Assembly: GCF_002964845.1 (NCBI RefSeq)
Contig: NZ_PRDA01000007.1
Span: forward strand, 23,733 to 87,732
Direction of reading: 5' to 3'
Source of the DNA: Thermus tenuipuniceus
Lineage (GTDB): Bacteria > Deinococcota > Deinococci > Deinococcales > Thermaceae
Length of the DNA stretch: 64,000 nt
Below the pieces are notes generated by a model that did not search any database, had not been told where the DNA came from, and saw only the letters and a program-made list of their open reading frames with translations. Position numbers and translations under genes: made by a program. Positions 7,130 through 16,977 of this stretch are shown here, piece by piece (positions within the stretch are counted from its first letter, which is position 1; every line of letters starts with the position of its first letter).

Positions 7130-7484
7130 ACTCCAGCACCACCACCGCCAGGGCGTGGCCCTTCTCGTGGCTTAGGGAGAGGTGGGCCATGAGGCCTTCC
7201 GCCTCGAGGCGGGCCCTTACCTTTGGGGCAAAGCGCAACACCGGTTTCCTCCCCTCCATCCCCACCCAGACCTCCTTCCAGGAGAGGCTTTCGGGCCAGC
7301 ATTTCTGGAAGGCTTCCTTGGCGGCGATCCGGGCGGCAAGGCTGGGGACGGGGTCCTGGTGGCGAAGGGCATAGGTTAACTCCTCCTCGGTGAAAAGCCT
7401 TTTTAGGGCTTTTCCCCCGTGCTTTTTGAGGAGCCTTCGCACCCGGTCGATTTCCACCAAATCGGTACCGATGGCTTGAATCAT
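7107..7484 (-). CDS. acpS: Holo-[acyl-carrier-protein] synthase
   Basis: It transfers 4'-phosphopantetheine from CoA to the acyl carrier protein. The start is ATG 7482-7484 (MIQAIGTDLVEIDRVRRLL), giving 125 residues. The magnesium ligands are Asp 8 in GTDLVEI and the Glu of AAKEAF; the LSLSHEKGHALAVVV ending is typical. The start codon overlaps the stop of a 42-codon frame upstream as ATGA, which suggests translational coupling. Confidence 0.94.
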   Translation of the reverse strand: MIQAIGTDLVEIDRVRRLLKKHGGKALKRLFTEEELTYALRHQDPVPSLAARIAAKEAFQKCWPESLSWKEVWVGMEGRKPVLRFAPKVRARLEAEGLMAHLSLSHEKGHALAVVVLEFREPSAG

Positions 7485-7609
7485 GGGAGGTGAGGTTCCT
7501 GATGGTCCCCCGTCATGGCCAAGAGCTGGCCTTCCCGGTACCTTGGGCACTTCTTTCCCTTGAGGGCCAGGTAGGCCCTGGGGGCAAGCCTTTCCGCCAC
7601 AGGATCCAT
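7481..7609 (-). CDS. Possible 42-residue protein upstream of acpS
   Basis: The frame from ATG 7607-7609 reads MDPVAERLAPRAYLALKGKK and ends in a TGA that shares bases with the acpS ATG. TAAAAT (complement of 7615-7620) lies five bases upstream, fitting a leaderless start. No family is recognised. The 4-base overlap and the promoter position are the evidence that it is translated. It may be a real small protein or a leader peptide that delivers ribosomes to acpS. Confidence 0.45.
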   Translation of the reverse strand: MDPVAERLAPRAYLALKGKKCPRYREGQLLAMTGDHQEPHLP

Positions 7610-7631
7610 GGGGCCATTTTAGCCCGGCTCC

Positions 7632-9034
<1,403 letters not shown>

Positions 9035-9039
9035 GCCTC

Positions 9040-9435
9040 TCACCATACGATGGCAGCACCCAGGCTCTTCAGGGCTTCGTCATGGGATACAAGGAGTGCC
9101 CTTTCCAAGAGGCTTTGGGCTACCAACATGCGGTCAAAGGGGTCCCGGTGGTTTCCGGGTAGGGAATGGGCTAGGAGGGCGTGAGGGCCCCTTATGGGGA
9201 GCTCCTGGGCTTTCAGGGGTTCCAGCCAACCGGGATAGGCAGATAGCACGGCCTCGCCCTGGGGAAACCGGCCTAGCCGGGATTTGATGGCTATTTCCCA
9301 TAGGGAAGCCGCGCTTACCAGGCGGGTGTTCTGCGGGTCTTCCAGCAGGCTCCTGGCGTGAGGGGAAAGGTGCTCTGGTTCCACTAAAGCGTAGAGGAGG
9401 GTGTGGGTGTCCAGGAGGAGCCTCAACCTTCCCAT
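9040..9435 (-). CDS. PIN-domain toxin, VapC type
   Basis: A PIN-domain ribonuclease and likely toxin, 131 residues. Acidic active-site residues are visible in LLLDTHTLLYAL, SLWEIAIKSRLG, DPFDRMLVAQ and LVSHDEAL. The subgroup resembles type II toxins paired with Phd-like antitoxins. The start at ATG 9435 overlaps the antitoxin's end by 13 bases, as is usual for such pairs. Confidence 0.9.
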   Translation of the reverse strand: MGRLRLLLDTHTLLYALVEPEHLSPHARSLLEDPQNTRLVSAASLWEIAIKSRLGRFPQGEAVLSAYPGWLEPLKAQELPIRGPHALLAHSLPGNHRDPFDRMLVAQSLLERALLVSHDEALKSLGAAIVW

Positions 9436-9677
9436 GCCCTTAGCTCCTCCTCCGGTAAGGGGGCGTGGAAGGCTTCCCAATCCACAGGGCCCAGATGCCG
9501 TAAGGTGCCTAGTCGTACCCCTTCCTCCCAGGGGCTCAGGCGGGCCAAGGGGCGGCCGTAACGGGTGATGACGATCTCCTCCCCCCGGCGTGCCGCCTCG
9601 AGGAGTTCGGAGAGCTTGGCCTTAGCCTCATGTACACTTACCCTTAGACTAACACTTCTGCTGGTCAAAAGAAGCAA
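9423..9677 (-). CDS. Phd/YefM-type antitoxin
   Basis: The 84-residue protein has the Phd/YefM N-terminal DNA-binding fold: VSVHEAKAKLSELLEAARRG, then EIVITRYGRPLARL. The C-terminus (WEAFHAPLPEEELRAWEG) would wrap the toxin. The start is TTG 9675-9677, with GAGGGG a few bases upstream; TTG 9668 is an alternative. The N-terminus lies inside the last 29 bases of aroB, so the pair is translated as a tail of the aro operon. Confidence 0.87.
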   Translation of the reverse strand: MLLLTSRSVSLRVSVHEAKAKLSELLEAARRGEEIVITRYGRPLARLSPWEEGVRLGTLRHLGPVDWEAFHAPLPEEELRAWEG

Positions 9678-10707
9678 GCCCCTCGAGGACCTCCCGCCAA
9701 AGGCCGAAGGTCTCCCTTAGGGTTGCTTCCGGAAGGGGCTTCACCGTGAGGTTCCCCAGGCCCAGGGGCACCACCCAGTGGAGGCTTTGGGAGAGCTTCT
9801 TTTTGTCCCTTTGCAGGTAGGGAAGGAGGTCCTCCCAGGAAACCCGGGGGAGGGGAGGGGGAGAAAGCCACCTCAGGAGGCGGAGGACCAGGGGGGTGAG
9901 GTCCTCGCCCCCCAGGAGCCTGCCCAAAAGGGCGGCGTAGAGGAGGCCATAGGCCACCGCCGCCCCGTGGGGCAGGGCGTGGTGGGTGTAGGCCTCCAGG
10001 GCGTGCCCCAGGGTGTGGCCCAGGTTTAATAGCCTCCTTTCCCCCTTTTCCGTGGGGTCCTGCTCGGTGATCCTCACCTTCACCGCCACCGCCTGGGCCA
10101 GGTAGGCCTCGAGGCGGGGGCTTTCCGGGGTGAGGTCCTCCACCTCTAAAAGCCCTTCCTCTCCGGAGATGATCCCGTGCTTGAAGGCCTCCACCAGGCC
10201 CTCCTTGAAGGTGAAGGGGGGAAGGGTCTTGAGGGCTCTGAGCTCCGCATAGACCCCTTGGGGGAAGTGAAAGCTTCCCACCAGGTTCTTCCCCTGGGGG
10301 AGGTTGAGGCCGGTTTTGCCCCCCACGCTGGCGTCCACCACGCTCAGCGTGGTGGTGGGGAAGGAGAGGTAGGGGATTCCCCGGAGGTAGGTGGCGGCCA
10401 CAAACCCCCCCAGGTCAGTGAGGGTCCCTCCCCCCACCACCAGCAAGGTGGTGTTCCGGGGTAGGCCCTTCTCCGCCAGGAAGGAGAGGACCTGGCCATA
10501 GACCTCTAAGGTCTTCACCCCTTCCCCCCCATCCAGTCCCAGGCGATGAGGCGTTCTTAGGGCCTTCGCCACCTCCAGGGCGAAGCCCTCCACCTTACGG
10601 TCGTAGAGGAGAGCCGTGGGGCCTTCTGGTACCGCTACCTGGGCGAGTACCCCCTCGCCGATCACGATGGGGTAGGAAGAGGGGCTACGGACGTTTAGCC
10701 TCTGCAT
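9649..10707 (-). CDS. aroB: 3-dehydroquinate synthase
   Basis: It converts DAHP to 3-dehydroquinate with NAD and a divalent metal, the second shikimate-pathway step. The 352 residues contain VVGGGTLTDLGGFVAATYLR and PTTTLSVVDASVGGKTGLN. The metal ligands are the Glu in GLVEAFKHG and the His residues in LGHTLGHALE and LPHGAAVAYG. The start overlaps aroK by 23 bases. The C-terminus overlaps the antitoxin start. Confidence 0.96.
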   Translation of the reverse strand: MQRLNVRSPSSYPIVIGEGVLAQVAVPEGPTALLYDRKVEGFALEVAKALRTPHRLGLDGGEGVKTLEVYGQVLSFLAEKGLPRNTTLLVVGGGTLTDLGGFVAATYLRGIPYLSFPTTTLSVVDASVGGKTGLNLPQGKNLVGSFHFPQGVYAELRALKTLPPFTFKEGLVEAFKHGIISGEEGLLEVEDLTPESPRLEAYLAQAVAVKVRITEQDPTEKGERRLLNLGHTLGHALEAYTHHALPHGAAVAYGLLYAALLGRLLGGEDLTPLVLRLLRWLSPPPLPRVSWEDLLPYLQRDKKKLSQSLHWVVPLGLGNLTVKPLPEATLRETFGLWREVLEGLASFDQQKC

Positions 10708-11239
10708 AGCGCCAGAGCTTTTCTACGATTTCCTCCACCACTTCCTCCACCTTCCTTCCGTCGGTGGAGACGTGCACGTGGGCCTCCTGGTAGATGGGCC
10801 TGCGGGCCTCGAGGAGGGTTCTTATGCGCTCCAGGGGGTTTTCCACCTGCAAAAGGGGCCTTTCCCCCGGCTTGCGGGTAGCCCGTTCCAGGATGGTTTC
10901 CGGGCTAGCCCAGAGGGCCACTACGGGGCCCCGCTGCAGGAGCAGGGCCCGGTTTTCCGAGTCCACGAAGGTGCCCCCGCCCAGGGAGAGGACCAGGAAG
11001 TCCTTGGCGATGAGCTCCCGTACCGCCTCCTTTTCCATACGCCGGAAGGCCTCCTCCCCCAGGTGGCGGAAGACGTCGGGGATGGAGAGGCCGGTGCGGC
11101 GCTCGATGTAGCGGTCCAGGTCGATGAAGTGGAGCAGAAGGGCTCGGGAGAGCTCCCGGCCAATGCGGCTTTTCCCCACCCCCATGAAGCCGGTGAGGCT
11201 GATGAAGGTGGCGGGGCGGGGAATCTCCAGGCGGGTCAT
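10685..11239 (-). CDS. aroK: Shikimate kinase
   Basis: It phosphorylates shikimate at the 3-hydroxyl. The 184 residues have a Walker A GFMGVGKSRIG (about 17-27), the shikimate-binding DLDRYIERR, and LGGGTFVD. The length is normal. It sits between aroC (17-base gap) and aroB (overlap), in one operon. Confidence 0.95.
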   Translation of the reverse strand: MTRLEIPRPATFISLTGFMGVGKSRIGRELSRALLLHFIDLDRYIERRTGLSIPDVFRHLGEEAFRRMEKEAVRELIAKDFLVLSLGGGTFVDSENRALLLQRGPVVALWASPETILERATRKPGERPLLQVENPLERIRTLLEARRPIYQEAHVHVSTDGRKVEEVVEEIVEKLWRYAEAKRP

Positions 11240-11256
11240 GGAGCCATCCTACGCCT

Positions 11257-12408
11257 TTAGTAGGTTAGGACCCGAGCCTTGTACCGCTCCACCCGTTCCT
11301 GTATCTCCTCCAGGGTGTCCCCGCCGAACTTCTCCAGGTAAGCCTGGGCCAGGACGATGGCGGTGAGGGCGCAGAGGATCACGCTGGCGGCGGGCACGGC
11401 GGTGACGTCGGAGCGCTCCCTGGCGGCATCGGCGGGCTCGTGGGTCACCACGTCCACGGTGAGGAGGGGTTTCATCAGGGTGGCGATAGGCTTCAAGGCA
11501 GCCCTGAGGATGAGTTCCTCCCCGGTGGTCATGCCCCCCTCGAGGCCCCCCGCCCGGTTGGTGGTGCGGTAGAACCCCTTCTCCGGGCTCCAGTGGATGG
11601 GATCGTGAACCTCCGAACCCCGCTTCATGGCGTTTTCAAAGGCGGGGCCGATCTCCACCCCCTTGACCGCGGGGATGGAAAGGGCCATCTGGGCCAGGCG
11701 GCCATCCAGCTTGCGGTCCCAGTGCACGTGGCTTCCCAGGCCTGGCACCAAGCCCCGGAAGCGGGCCTCGATCACCCCCCCTAGGGTGTCCCCTTCCGCC
11801 TTGACCTGGTCGATGCGGCGGATAACCTCGGCCTCGGCCTCAGGATCGGTCATGCGCAAGGGGCTTTCCTCTATGCGGGGTACCAGGTCCCAGGAGAAGG
11901 GAACCTGGGCCCACACCCCCGCCATACCCGGCACGTACCCTGTTCCCTCAACTCCAAGAAGGCTCAAGAGCTTCAAGGCCACCGCCCCCACCGCTACCCG
12001 CATGGCGGTCTCCCGGGCGCTGGCCCTTTCCAGCACGTCCCTTAGGTCCTTGTGGCCGTACTTGATGCCCCCCGAAAGGTCGGCGTGGCCGGGGCGGGCA
12101 GCGGTGAGGGCCTTCTTTCGGGGCTCGTTCCCCGGAGCCGGGTCCATGATCTCCACCCAGTTCCGGTGGTCGGCGTTCCGGATGGCCAGGGCCACCGGGG
12201 CCCCGGTGGTGCGCCCAGCCCGCACCCCGGCGCGGAACTCCACCCGGTCGGTTTCGATGACCATGCGCCTTCCCCGGCCATAGCCCTTCTGGCGCCGTTC
12301 CAGCCAGGGGTTGATGTCCTCCTCGGTGAGGGGGATGCCGGCGGGCAGGCCCTCAATGATGGCGAGAAGCTCGGGGCCATGGGACTCGCCTGCGGTTAGG
12401 AACCTCAT
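11257..12408 (-). CDS. aroC: Chorismate synthase
   Basis: It makes chorismate from EPSP with reduced FMN. The start is ATG 12406-12408, MRFLTAGESHGPELLAIIEG, giving 383 residues. Family signatures are GRGRRMVIETD, RPGHADLSGGIKYGHKDLRDVLERASARET (only part quoted: RPGHADLSGGIKYG) and the ERSDVTAVPAA loop. It is the first gene of the aro group, 103 bp downstream of pilQ. That linkage of pil and aro genes is seen in several bacteria. Confidence 0.95.
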   Translation of the reverse strand: MRFLTAGESHGPELLAIIEGLPAGIPLTEEDINPWLERRQKGYGRGRRMVIETDRVEFRAGVRAGRTTGAPVALAIRNADHRNWVEIMDPAPGNEPRKKALTAARPGHADLSGGIKYGHKDLRDVLERASARETAMRVAVGAVALKLLSLLGVEGTGYVPGMAGVWAQVPFSWDLVPRIEESPLRMTDPEAEAEVIRRIDQVKAEGDTLGGVIEARFRGLVPGLGSHVHWDRKLDGRLAQMALSIPAVKGVEIGPAFENAMKRGSEVHDPIHWSPEKGFYRTTNRAGGLEGGMTTGEELILRAALKPIATLMKPLLTVDVVTHEPADAARERSDVTAVPAASVILCALTAIVLAQAYLEKFGGDTLEEIQERVERYKARVLTY

Positions 12409-12458
12409 GGGCCTATTGTAGGGCAAGCGACCTGGGATAGGCCCAAGCCAGGGGATCA

Positions 12459-12500
12459 GCAAAGCCCAGCTTTGCAGGCTTGCCTCCCCTGGCTGGGAGG
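12459..12500 (-). terminator. Hairpins between pilQ and aroC
   Basis: Two inverted repeats lie after the pilQ stop: CCTCCC/GGGAGG at 12483-12500 and GCAAAGC/GCTTTGC at 12459-12475 with a three-base loop. There is no long T run. They may end or reduce pil transcription before aroC. Confidence 0.4.
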
Positions 12501-12511
12501 GGCAAAGGAGC

Positions 12512-14791
12512 TTAGCGGCTTGCGGTTTCCCTAAGGATGTCGGCGGTGATGACCACCAGAAGCTCCCGGTCGGTGGTTTCTTGGGTGCGCTGCTTGAAGA
12601 GCTCCCCTATCAAAGGGATATCCATGAGGAGGGGCACCCCTTGCTGCACCTGGTTGTTCTCCTGGGAGGTAAGGCCCCCGAGGACCACCGTCTGCCCGTC
12701 CCGCACCCTTAGGGTGGTGGTCACCACCTGCTTGGTGAAGCGGTCCACGTCCCCGTCCACGGGGTTGCGCTGCACGTTGCCCGAGACCTCTGCTTTGATG
12801 TTGAGGAGGATCTGCCCATCGGCGGTGATCTGGGGGGTGACCTCCACGATGATGCCGATGTCAAAGGGCACCCGTTCCACCCGGTCCCCCACCACCCGGC
12901 GGATGAGGAAGGTCTCGCCGGACTGGAGGCGGGCGGTCTGGTTGTTGAGCACGGTCTGGTTCACGTCCCTTAGCGCCCGGGAGAGGCCCTGGCGCTGGAG
13001 GGCCTCGAGGGTGGCCAGGATGTTCAGGGCCGCCAGGCTACGGGTGCTGTCAAAGATAAGGGAGAGCCCCGTGTCCAGGATGCTGGCCGCCACATTCCCC
13101 CCGGCGATGGTGTTCCACTTGAGGCCCAGGTTGCGGGTGAAGTTGGACTGCACCTCTTGGATGCGCACCCTCAGGTTCACCTGGGGCACCGCCTGGTCCA
13201 GCCTGGGGATGAGCCCCTCCACCAGGGCCAGATCCTCCTGGGTGCCCGTGACGATCAGGGTGTTGGTGCGCTCGTCTGCCACCACCGTGGCCTGGCGCGG
13301 GGGGGTCTGCGGCTGGGCCTGAGCCTGGGCCCCTTGGGCCTGCCGGGCTTGCAGAGCCTCCTGGAGCACCTTGGCCAGCTCCGAGGCCTTGGCGTTGGAA
13401 AGCTGGTAGGCGCGCTGGAAGAGGGGCGGGCCCTGCTCCGGGGCGCGGTCGATTTGGGAAAGCAGGTTCTCCACCTCGGCAAGCTGCCTTTCCGTACCCC
13501 GCACCGAGAGGACCGGTTGCCCCGGAACCGTCTGCACCACGATCCCCGGCACCTCCCGGGCCAGGAAGGGGGCTACCTTTTCCGCGTCGGCGAAGCGCAA
13601 GGGGTAGAGCCTGCGCACCGTGGCCTCCTGGGGGGGCGGGGCCACCTGGGGAGGCACATCGGCGGCCTTGAGGATTTCGGCGAAGAGGGCATGATCGGCC
13701 TCGGTGGCCTCGAGGAGAAGGGCTTTGGGGTTACCCGGGACACCTTCCAGGCGAGCTCCTTTCAACTCCCTTTCCAGGACGGGCTTAAGCCTTTCCTGGG
13801 CTTCCTGGTAGGTGAGGTTCTGCAAGGTGTAGACCCGGCGCACCACCGGGGTGGGCTTGGGCACATCGGCGGCCTTGAGGAGTTCGCTGAGGCGGGCGTG
13901 GTCCTCCTCGGTGGCGGTGATGAGGGCCCGTTTGGGATCGGTGGGGACCACGGCGATCTGGGCGTTCGGCACCTGGTTTTGCAGGAAGCCAATGAGCTCA
14001 GGGAAGGTGGCGTGGGTGAGGGCGTAGGTGCGCTCCACCCGGGGCTTGGGCAGGGTGAGGGCGGGCAGGGGGCGGAAGTCAATCCCCGCTCGCTGGAGAA
14101 TATCGGAGAAGCGGGCGTGCTGTTCCGGGGTGGCCAGAACCGAGAGGAGGGCCCTGAGCTTGCCGCCTTCCTCCACCACGATCCAGTTCACGCTGAGCCC
14201 TGCCGCCTCCCGGGAGAGGAAGGGCAGGAGGTCGTTTTGCACCCAACCCTTGGCTCCATCTATGTTCACCAGGGTGCGGGCCTGCCCCTGGGCATCGGTT
14301 TCCGTCCGCCGGTAGGCGATCTCGGGGATGGCCACCAGGTAGGGCTTCCGCTCCGCCGCTCCTGTCCGGCTTGGGGCGTCCACCAGGGCGGTGATCACCT
14401 GGGTGGGGGCCACCACCACCACGTCGGGAGGCAGGAGGAGGTAGTCCAGGTTGAACTGGGTGCCGTAGGTGGCGAAGAGGAGGTCCCAGACCTCCCGGAA
14501 GGGTTTGCCCTGGAAGTCCAGCTTGATGTTGGGCAAGGGGGGCTGGGCCTTGGCCGGGTCGCCGGAGGCATCGTAGGCCCGGTAGATAAGGGGCTGAAGG
14601 CCCACGCTCCGGGCCAGGGCTTCCAGGACCACATCTAGGGGAAGGGTGAGCCCAGCCCGGACCTGGCTTTCGGAAACCTTCAGGTCCACCTTGGCATCAA
14701 AACGGGGTTCCTGGGGCAGGGTTCCCGCCAGAGCCCCCACGCCCAGGATCAAAAGGCCGGGGATCGCAAGTTTCATGAGTGCCGTTCTCAC
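12512..14791 (-). CDS. pilQ: Type IV pilus secretin PilQ
   Basis: It forms the outer-membrane ring through which pili extend and DNA is taken up. The 759 residues start with a signal peptide (LAIPGLLILGVGALAG). Repeated N-domains follow; two alternate around ERTYALTHATFPELIGFLQ and VRRVYTLQNLTYQEAQERL. The C-terminal secretin channel has VVLGGLTSQE and VPLLMDIPLIGELF. GTG 14789-14791 overlaps the pilW stop and has AGGAGGTG upstream; ATG 14776 is an alternative five codons in. Last gene of pilMNOWQ. Confidence 0.95.
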   Translation of the reverse strand: MRTALMKLAIPGLLILGVGALAGTLPQEPRFDAKVDLKVSESQVRAGLTLPLDVVLEALARSVGLQPLIYRAYDASGDPAKAQPPLPNIKLDFQGKPFREVWDLLFATYGTQFNLDYLLLPPDVVVVAPTQVITALVDAPSRTGAAERKPYLVAIPEIAYRRTETDAQGQARTLVNIDGAKGWVQNDLLPFLSREAAGLSVNWIVVEEGGKLRALLSVLATPEQHARFSDILQRAGIDFRPLPALTLPKPRVERTYALTHATFPELIGFLQNQVPNAQIAVVPTDPKRALITATEEDHARLSELLKAADVPKPTPVVRRVYTLQNLTYQEAQERLKPVLERELKGARLEGVPGNPKALLLEATEADHALFAEILKAADVPPQVAPPPQEATVRRLYPLRFADAEKVAPFLAREVPGIVVQTVPGQPVLSVRGTERQLAEVENLLSQIDRAPEQGPPLFQRAYQLSNAKASELAKVLQEALQARQAQGAQAQAQPQTPPRQATVVADERTNTLIVTGTQEDLALVEGLIPRLDQAVPQVNLRVRIQEVQSNFTRNLGLKWNTIAGGNVAASILDTGLSLIFDSTRSLAALNILATLEALQRQGLSRALRDVNQTVLNNQTARLQSGETFLIRRVVGDRVERVPFDIGIIVEVTPQITADGQILLNIKAEVSGNVQRNPVDGDVDRFTKQVVTTTLRVRDGQTVVLGGLTSQENNQVQQGVPLLMDIPLIGELFKQRTQETTDRELLVVITADILRETASR

Positions 14792-15744
14792 TGACCACCT
14801 CCTGCTTGCGTGTTTTCTAAGGTAATCTCCAAGCTTTCATCCTTCAAGGCCAACACCACGCGGTCGCTTTCTATGCGGCGAAGCACGGCCTCGCTGCCCG
14901 GAAGAAGGCTGCCCACGGGCAATACCAGGTACCCTTCCTTGGTTTCCAAGATAGCCACGCTCACCGGGCCCAAAAGCGTACCCGCCAGCTTGATGCCTTT
15001 CTCCCCCACCAGGGCTTGCAAGGGGGTTTTGGGGGAAGGCGCAGGTTCGGTCTTTCCCCCCTCTGGGGTTTGGGGTGCCCTGGGTAAAGGAGCCTCCACA
15101 AGGCCAGCGGGTGGGGTGAGGACAGGTGGGGTTTCCACCTGGGCTTTGGGGGTTTCCACCTGGAAAGCGGGGGTAAGCACCTTGGGAGCGGGCAGCGCTC
15201 CTTGGCTTCCCGGGAGAGGCCGGGGTGGAGTTTGAACGCTGGGGGTGGGCAGGGGGGTTCCCTGGGTTACCCGGACCGGGGCCCCTGTGGGTACGGGAGT
15301 GGGCCTAGGTGCCGGGGCAGGAGAGGGTACGGGGGGAGCAGGTGGGGCCTCTACCACCAGGGGCACAAAGGGGTTTGGAAGCGGGGCCTCTTGTTGGGTT
15401 TTGGGGATGGGCAAGGCTGGGGTCAAGACGGGCTTGCCTGCCTTAGGGGCTCCCTGGGAAGGAGAAGCCTCGGGGCTAGGCTTCGCTGCTTGACCCGGCG
15501 GAGGAGTTTCGGCGAGGGGTGGGATGGGGGGAGCTTCTATGGCCTTGGGGGCTTCCCCTCCCTGGCTGGGCACCTGAGGTTGGCCGGGGGTGGGTTGCAC
15601 CTCCATAGTTGCCTGGGCTGGCAGGTAGAAACCCACATACCAAAGCGCCACAGCGCTCACCAGGAGAAGGCCCGCCAGGAGGAGCTTGGTGGACTGGGGT
15701 AGGTTCCGCCAGGCTTCGGCCAGGCGCGGGAGAAGGGGTTTCAC
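14788..15744 (-). CDS. pilW: Pilus assembly protein PilW (Thermus type)
   Basis: The protein has 318 residues with one membrane helix at about 20-42 (LLLAGLLLVSAVALWYVGFY). A long periplasmic proline- and alanine-rich region (about 50-235) follows, then a folded C-terminal domain with AGTLLGPVSVAILE and YLVLPVGSLLPG. In architecture it resembles PilP-like linkers between inner membrane complex and secretin. In T. thermophilus the gene in this place is called pilW and is needed for pilus assembly and transformation. It overlaps its neighbours by four bases on each side. Confidence 0.82.
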   Translation of the reverse strand: MKPLLPRLAEAWRNLPQSTKLLLAGLLLVSAVALWYVGFYLPAQATMEVQPTPGQPQVPSQGGEAPKAIEAPPIPPLAETPPPGQAAKPSPEASPSQGAPKAGKPVLTPALPIPKTQQEAPLPNPFVPLVVEAPPAPPVPSPAPAPRPTPVPTGAPVRVTQGTPLPTPSVQTPPRPLPGSQGALPAPKVLTPAFQVETPKAQVETPPVLTPPAGLVEAPLPRAPQTPEGGKTEPAPSPKTPLQALVGEKGIKLAGTLLGPVSVAILETKEGYLVLPVGSLLPGSEAVLRRIESDRVVLALKDESLEITLENTQAGGGQ

Positions 15745-16373
15745 CGACCACCTCCTTGGGTTGCTAGCGGCGATGGGGTTCCTTGCGTCCGGGTAGCGCC
15801 TTCAGGCTGGCCGAGGTCCTTGGCCAGCATGTAGAGGGTTAGGGTCAAGCTGGTGGAAAGGAGGGGGTTTACCTCCTGCCCTTGGACGCTGAGGTTGAGC
15901 CCGGAAAGGGAGCTAAAGCGGGAAAGCCCCTCCAGGCGCCTCAGGTAGGCGTAGGTTTCCGGGAAGGGCGCCTCGAGGGAAAGGGCCAGGTTCACCGCCC
16001 GCACCTCCGGAACCGGGGCCGAGGTGGGGGAGCGGGTGAAGGAGCGTACCGTGACCCCGCTCCTTATGGCCTCGGTCAGGATCTCGTTTAGGACCTGGGA
16101 AAGCCGTTCCTCCTTGGGAAGCGCCCTCAGAAAGGCTTGGCGCTCGGCTTGCAGCTCAGCGATAGTGGCCCGAAGTTCCGGCAGAGCGCGCTGGGCTTGC
16201 CTTCCCTTATCCCGCTCGGGGATAAGGGCGTTGATCTCCTGGCGTACGCTTTCCGTTTCCTGGCGCATGGGGGCGATGAGGAGAAAGTACCAAAGGAGGG
16301 CCACCACCACGGTGAGGGCGATGGCGATCAGGGCCCATTCCCGCTGTCCTAGCCTAGCGAGCACTTTCCTCAC
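15741..16373 (-). CDS. pilO: Type IV pilus inner-membrane protein PilO
   Basis: The 210-residue protein has one helix at about 14-34 (LIAIALTVVVALLWYFLLI). A coiled coil follows (about 36-90, with EINALIPERDKGRQAQ), then a ferredoxin-like periplasmic domain with TEAIRSGVTVRSFTR. It pairs with PilN in the alignment complex. Starts and stops overlap those of pilN (20 bases) and pilW. Confidence 0.92.
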   Translation of the reverse strand: MRKVLARLGQREWALIAIALTVVVALLWYFLLIAPMRQETESVRQEINALIPERDKGRQAQRALPELRATIAELQAERQAFLRALPKEERLSQVLNEILTEAIRSGVTVRSFTRSPTSAPVPEVRAVNLALSLEAPFPETYAYLRRLEGLSRFSSLSGLNLSVQGQEVNPLLSTSLTLTLYMLAKDLGQPEGATRTQGTPSPLATQGGGR

Positions 16374-16977
16374 CTCCCACCAGGCCCACCCGGGCGCTGA
16401 AGGTGTAAAGTCCTCGGTTCTGGTCCAGGGAGGCCCCCTGGAACTCTATGCCGAAGCGGGGCGAGGTTTCAAAGGCCCGCACGAAGCTTACCAGGGCGTT
16501 TTGGTTCAGGGCTTCCCCCTGAACGGTGAACTCCACCCGCACCCGCTTGCCGTCAAAGGTGCCCGCCTGGGCCATCTGGGTGGCTTCGTCTTCGGGAATG
16601 GCCCGGGCGCCCACGGACCGCAGGGCCACGGGAAGCCGCCCCCCATCCTGGGGAATCTGGCGGATGAAGGTGGCCAGATAGTCCGACCAAGGGATAAAGT
16701 TTTTCTTAAGGCCTTCCCGGATGGCGAGGAGGGCCTCGAGGGCCTTCCTCTCCTGCACCAGGCGGTTTTGTTCGGCGATGAAGGGCTTTAGGGCCTCCAC
16801 CTCGGCCCTCAGGGCGTCCCGCTCCGCTTTGGCCAGGCTGAGCTCGGTGTAGGCTGTGTAGTGAAGGAAGCCTAGAAGAAGAAGCACCAGCAGGGCGAAG
16901 GCTCCTGCCGCCAGACGCCACCAACCCAGCTCCACGCGGCGGCGCAGGTTCTTCGGGAGAAGGTTGAGCCTAATCAA
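16354..16977 (-). CDS. pilN: Type IV pilus inner-membrane protein PilN
   Basis: The 207-residue protein begins MIRLNLLPKNLRRR, the short cytoplasmic motif that binds PilM. A single helix at about 24-45 (AGAFALLVLLLLGFLHY), a coiled coil, and a periplasmic domain follow. The first codon overlaps the pilM end by eight bases. It bridges the cytoplasmic PilM ring to PilO. Confidence 0.94.
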   Translation of the reverse strand: MIRLNLLPKNLRRRVELGWWRLAAGAFALLVLLLLGFLHYTAYTELSLAKAERDALRAEVEALKPFIAEQNRLVQERKALEALLAIREGLKKNFIPWSDYLATFIRQIPQDGGRLPVALRSVGARAIPEDEATQMAQAGTFDGKRVRVEFTVQGEALNQNALVSFVRAFETSPRFGIEFQGASLDQNRGLYTFSARVGLVGGEESAR

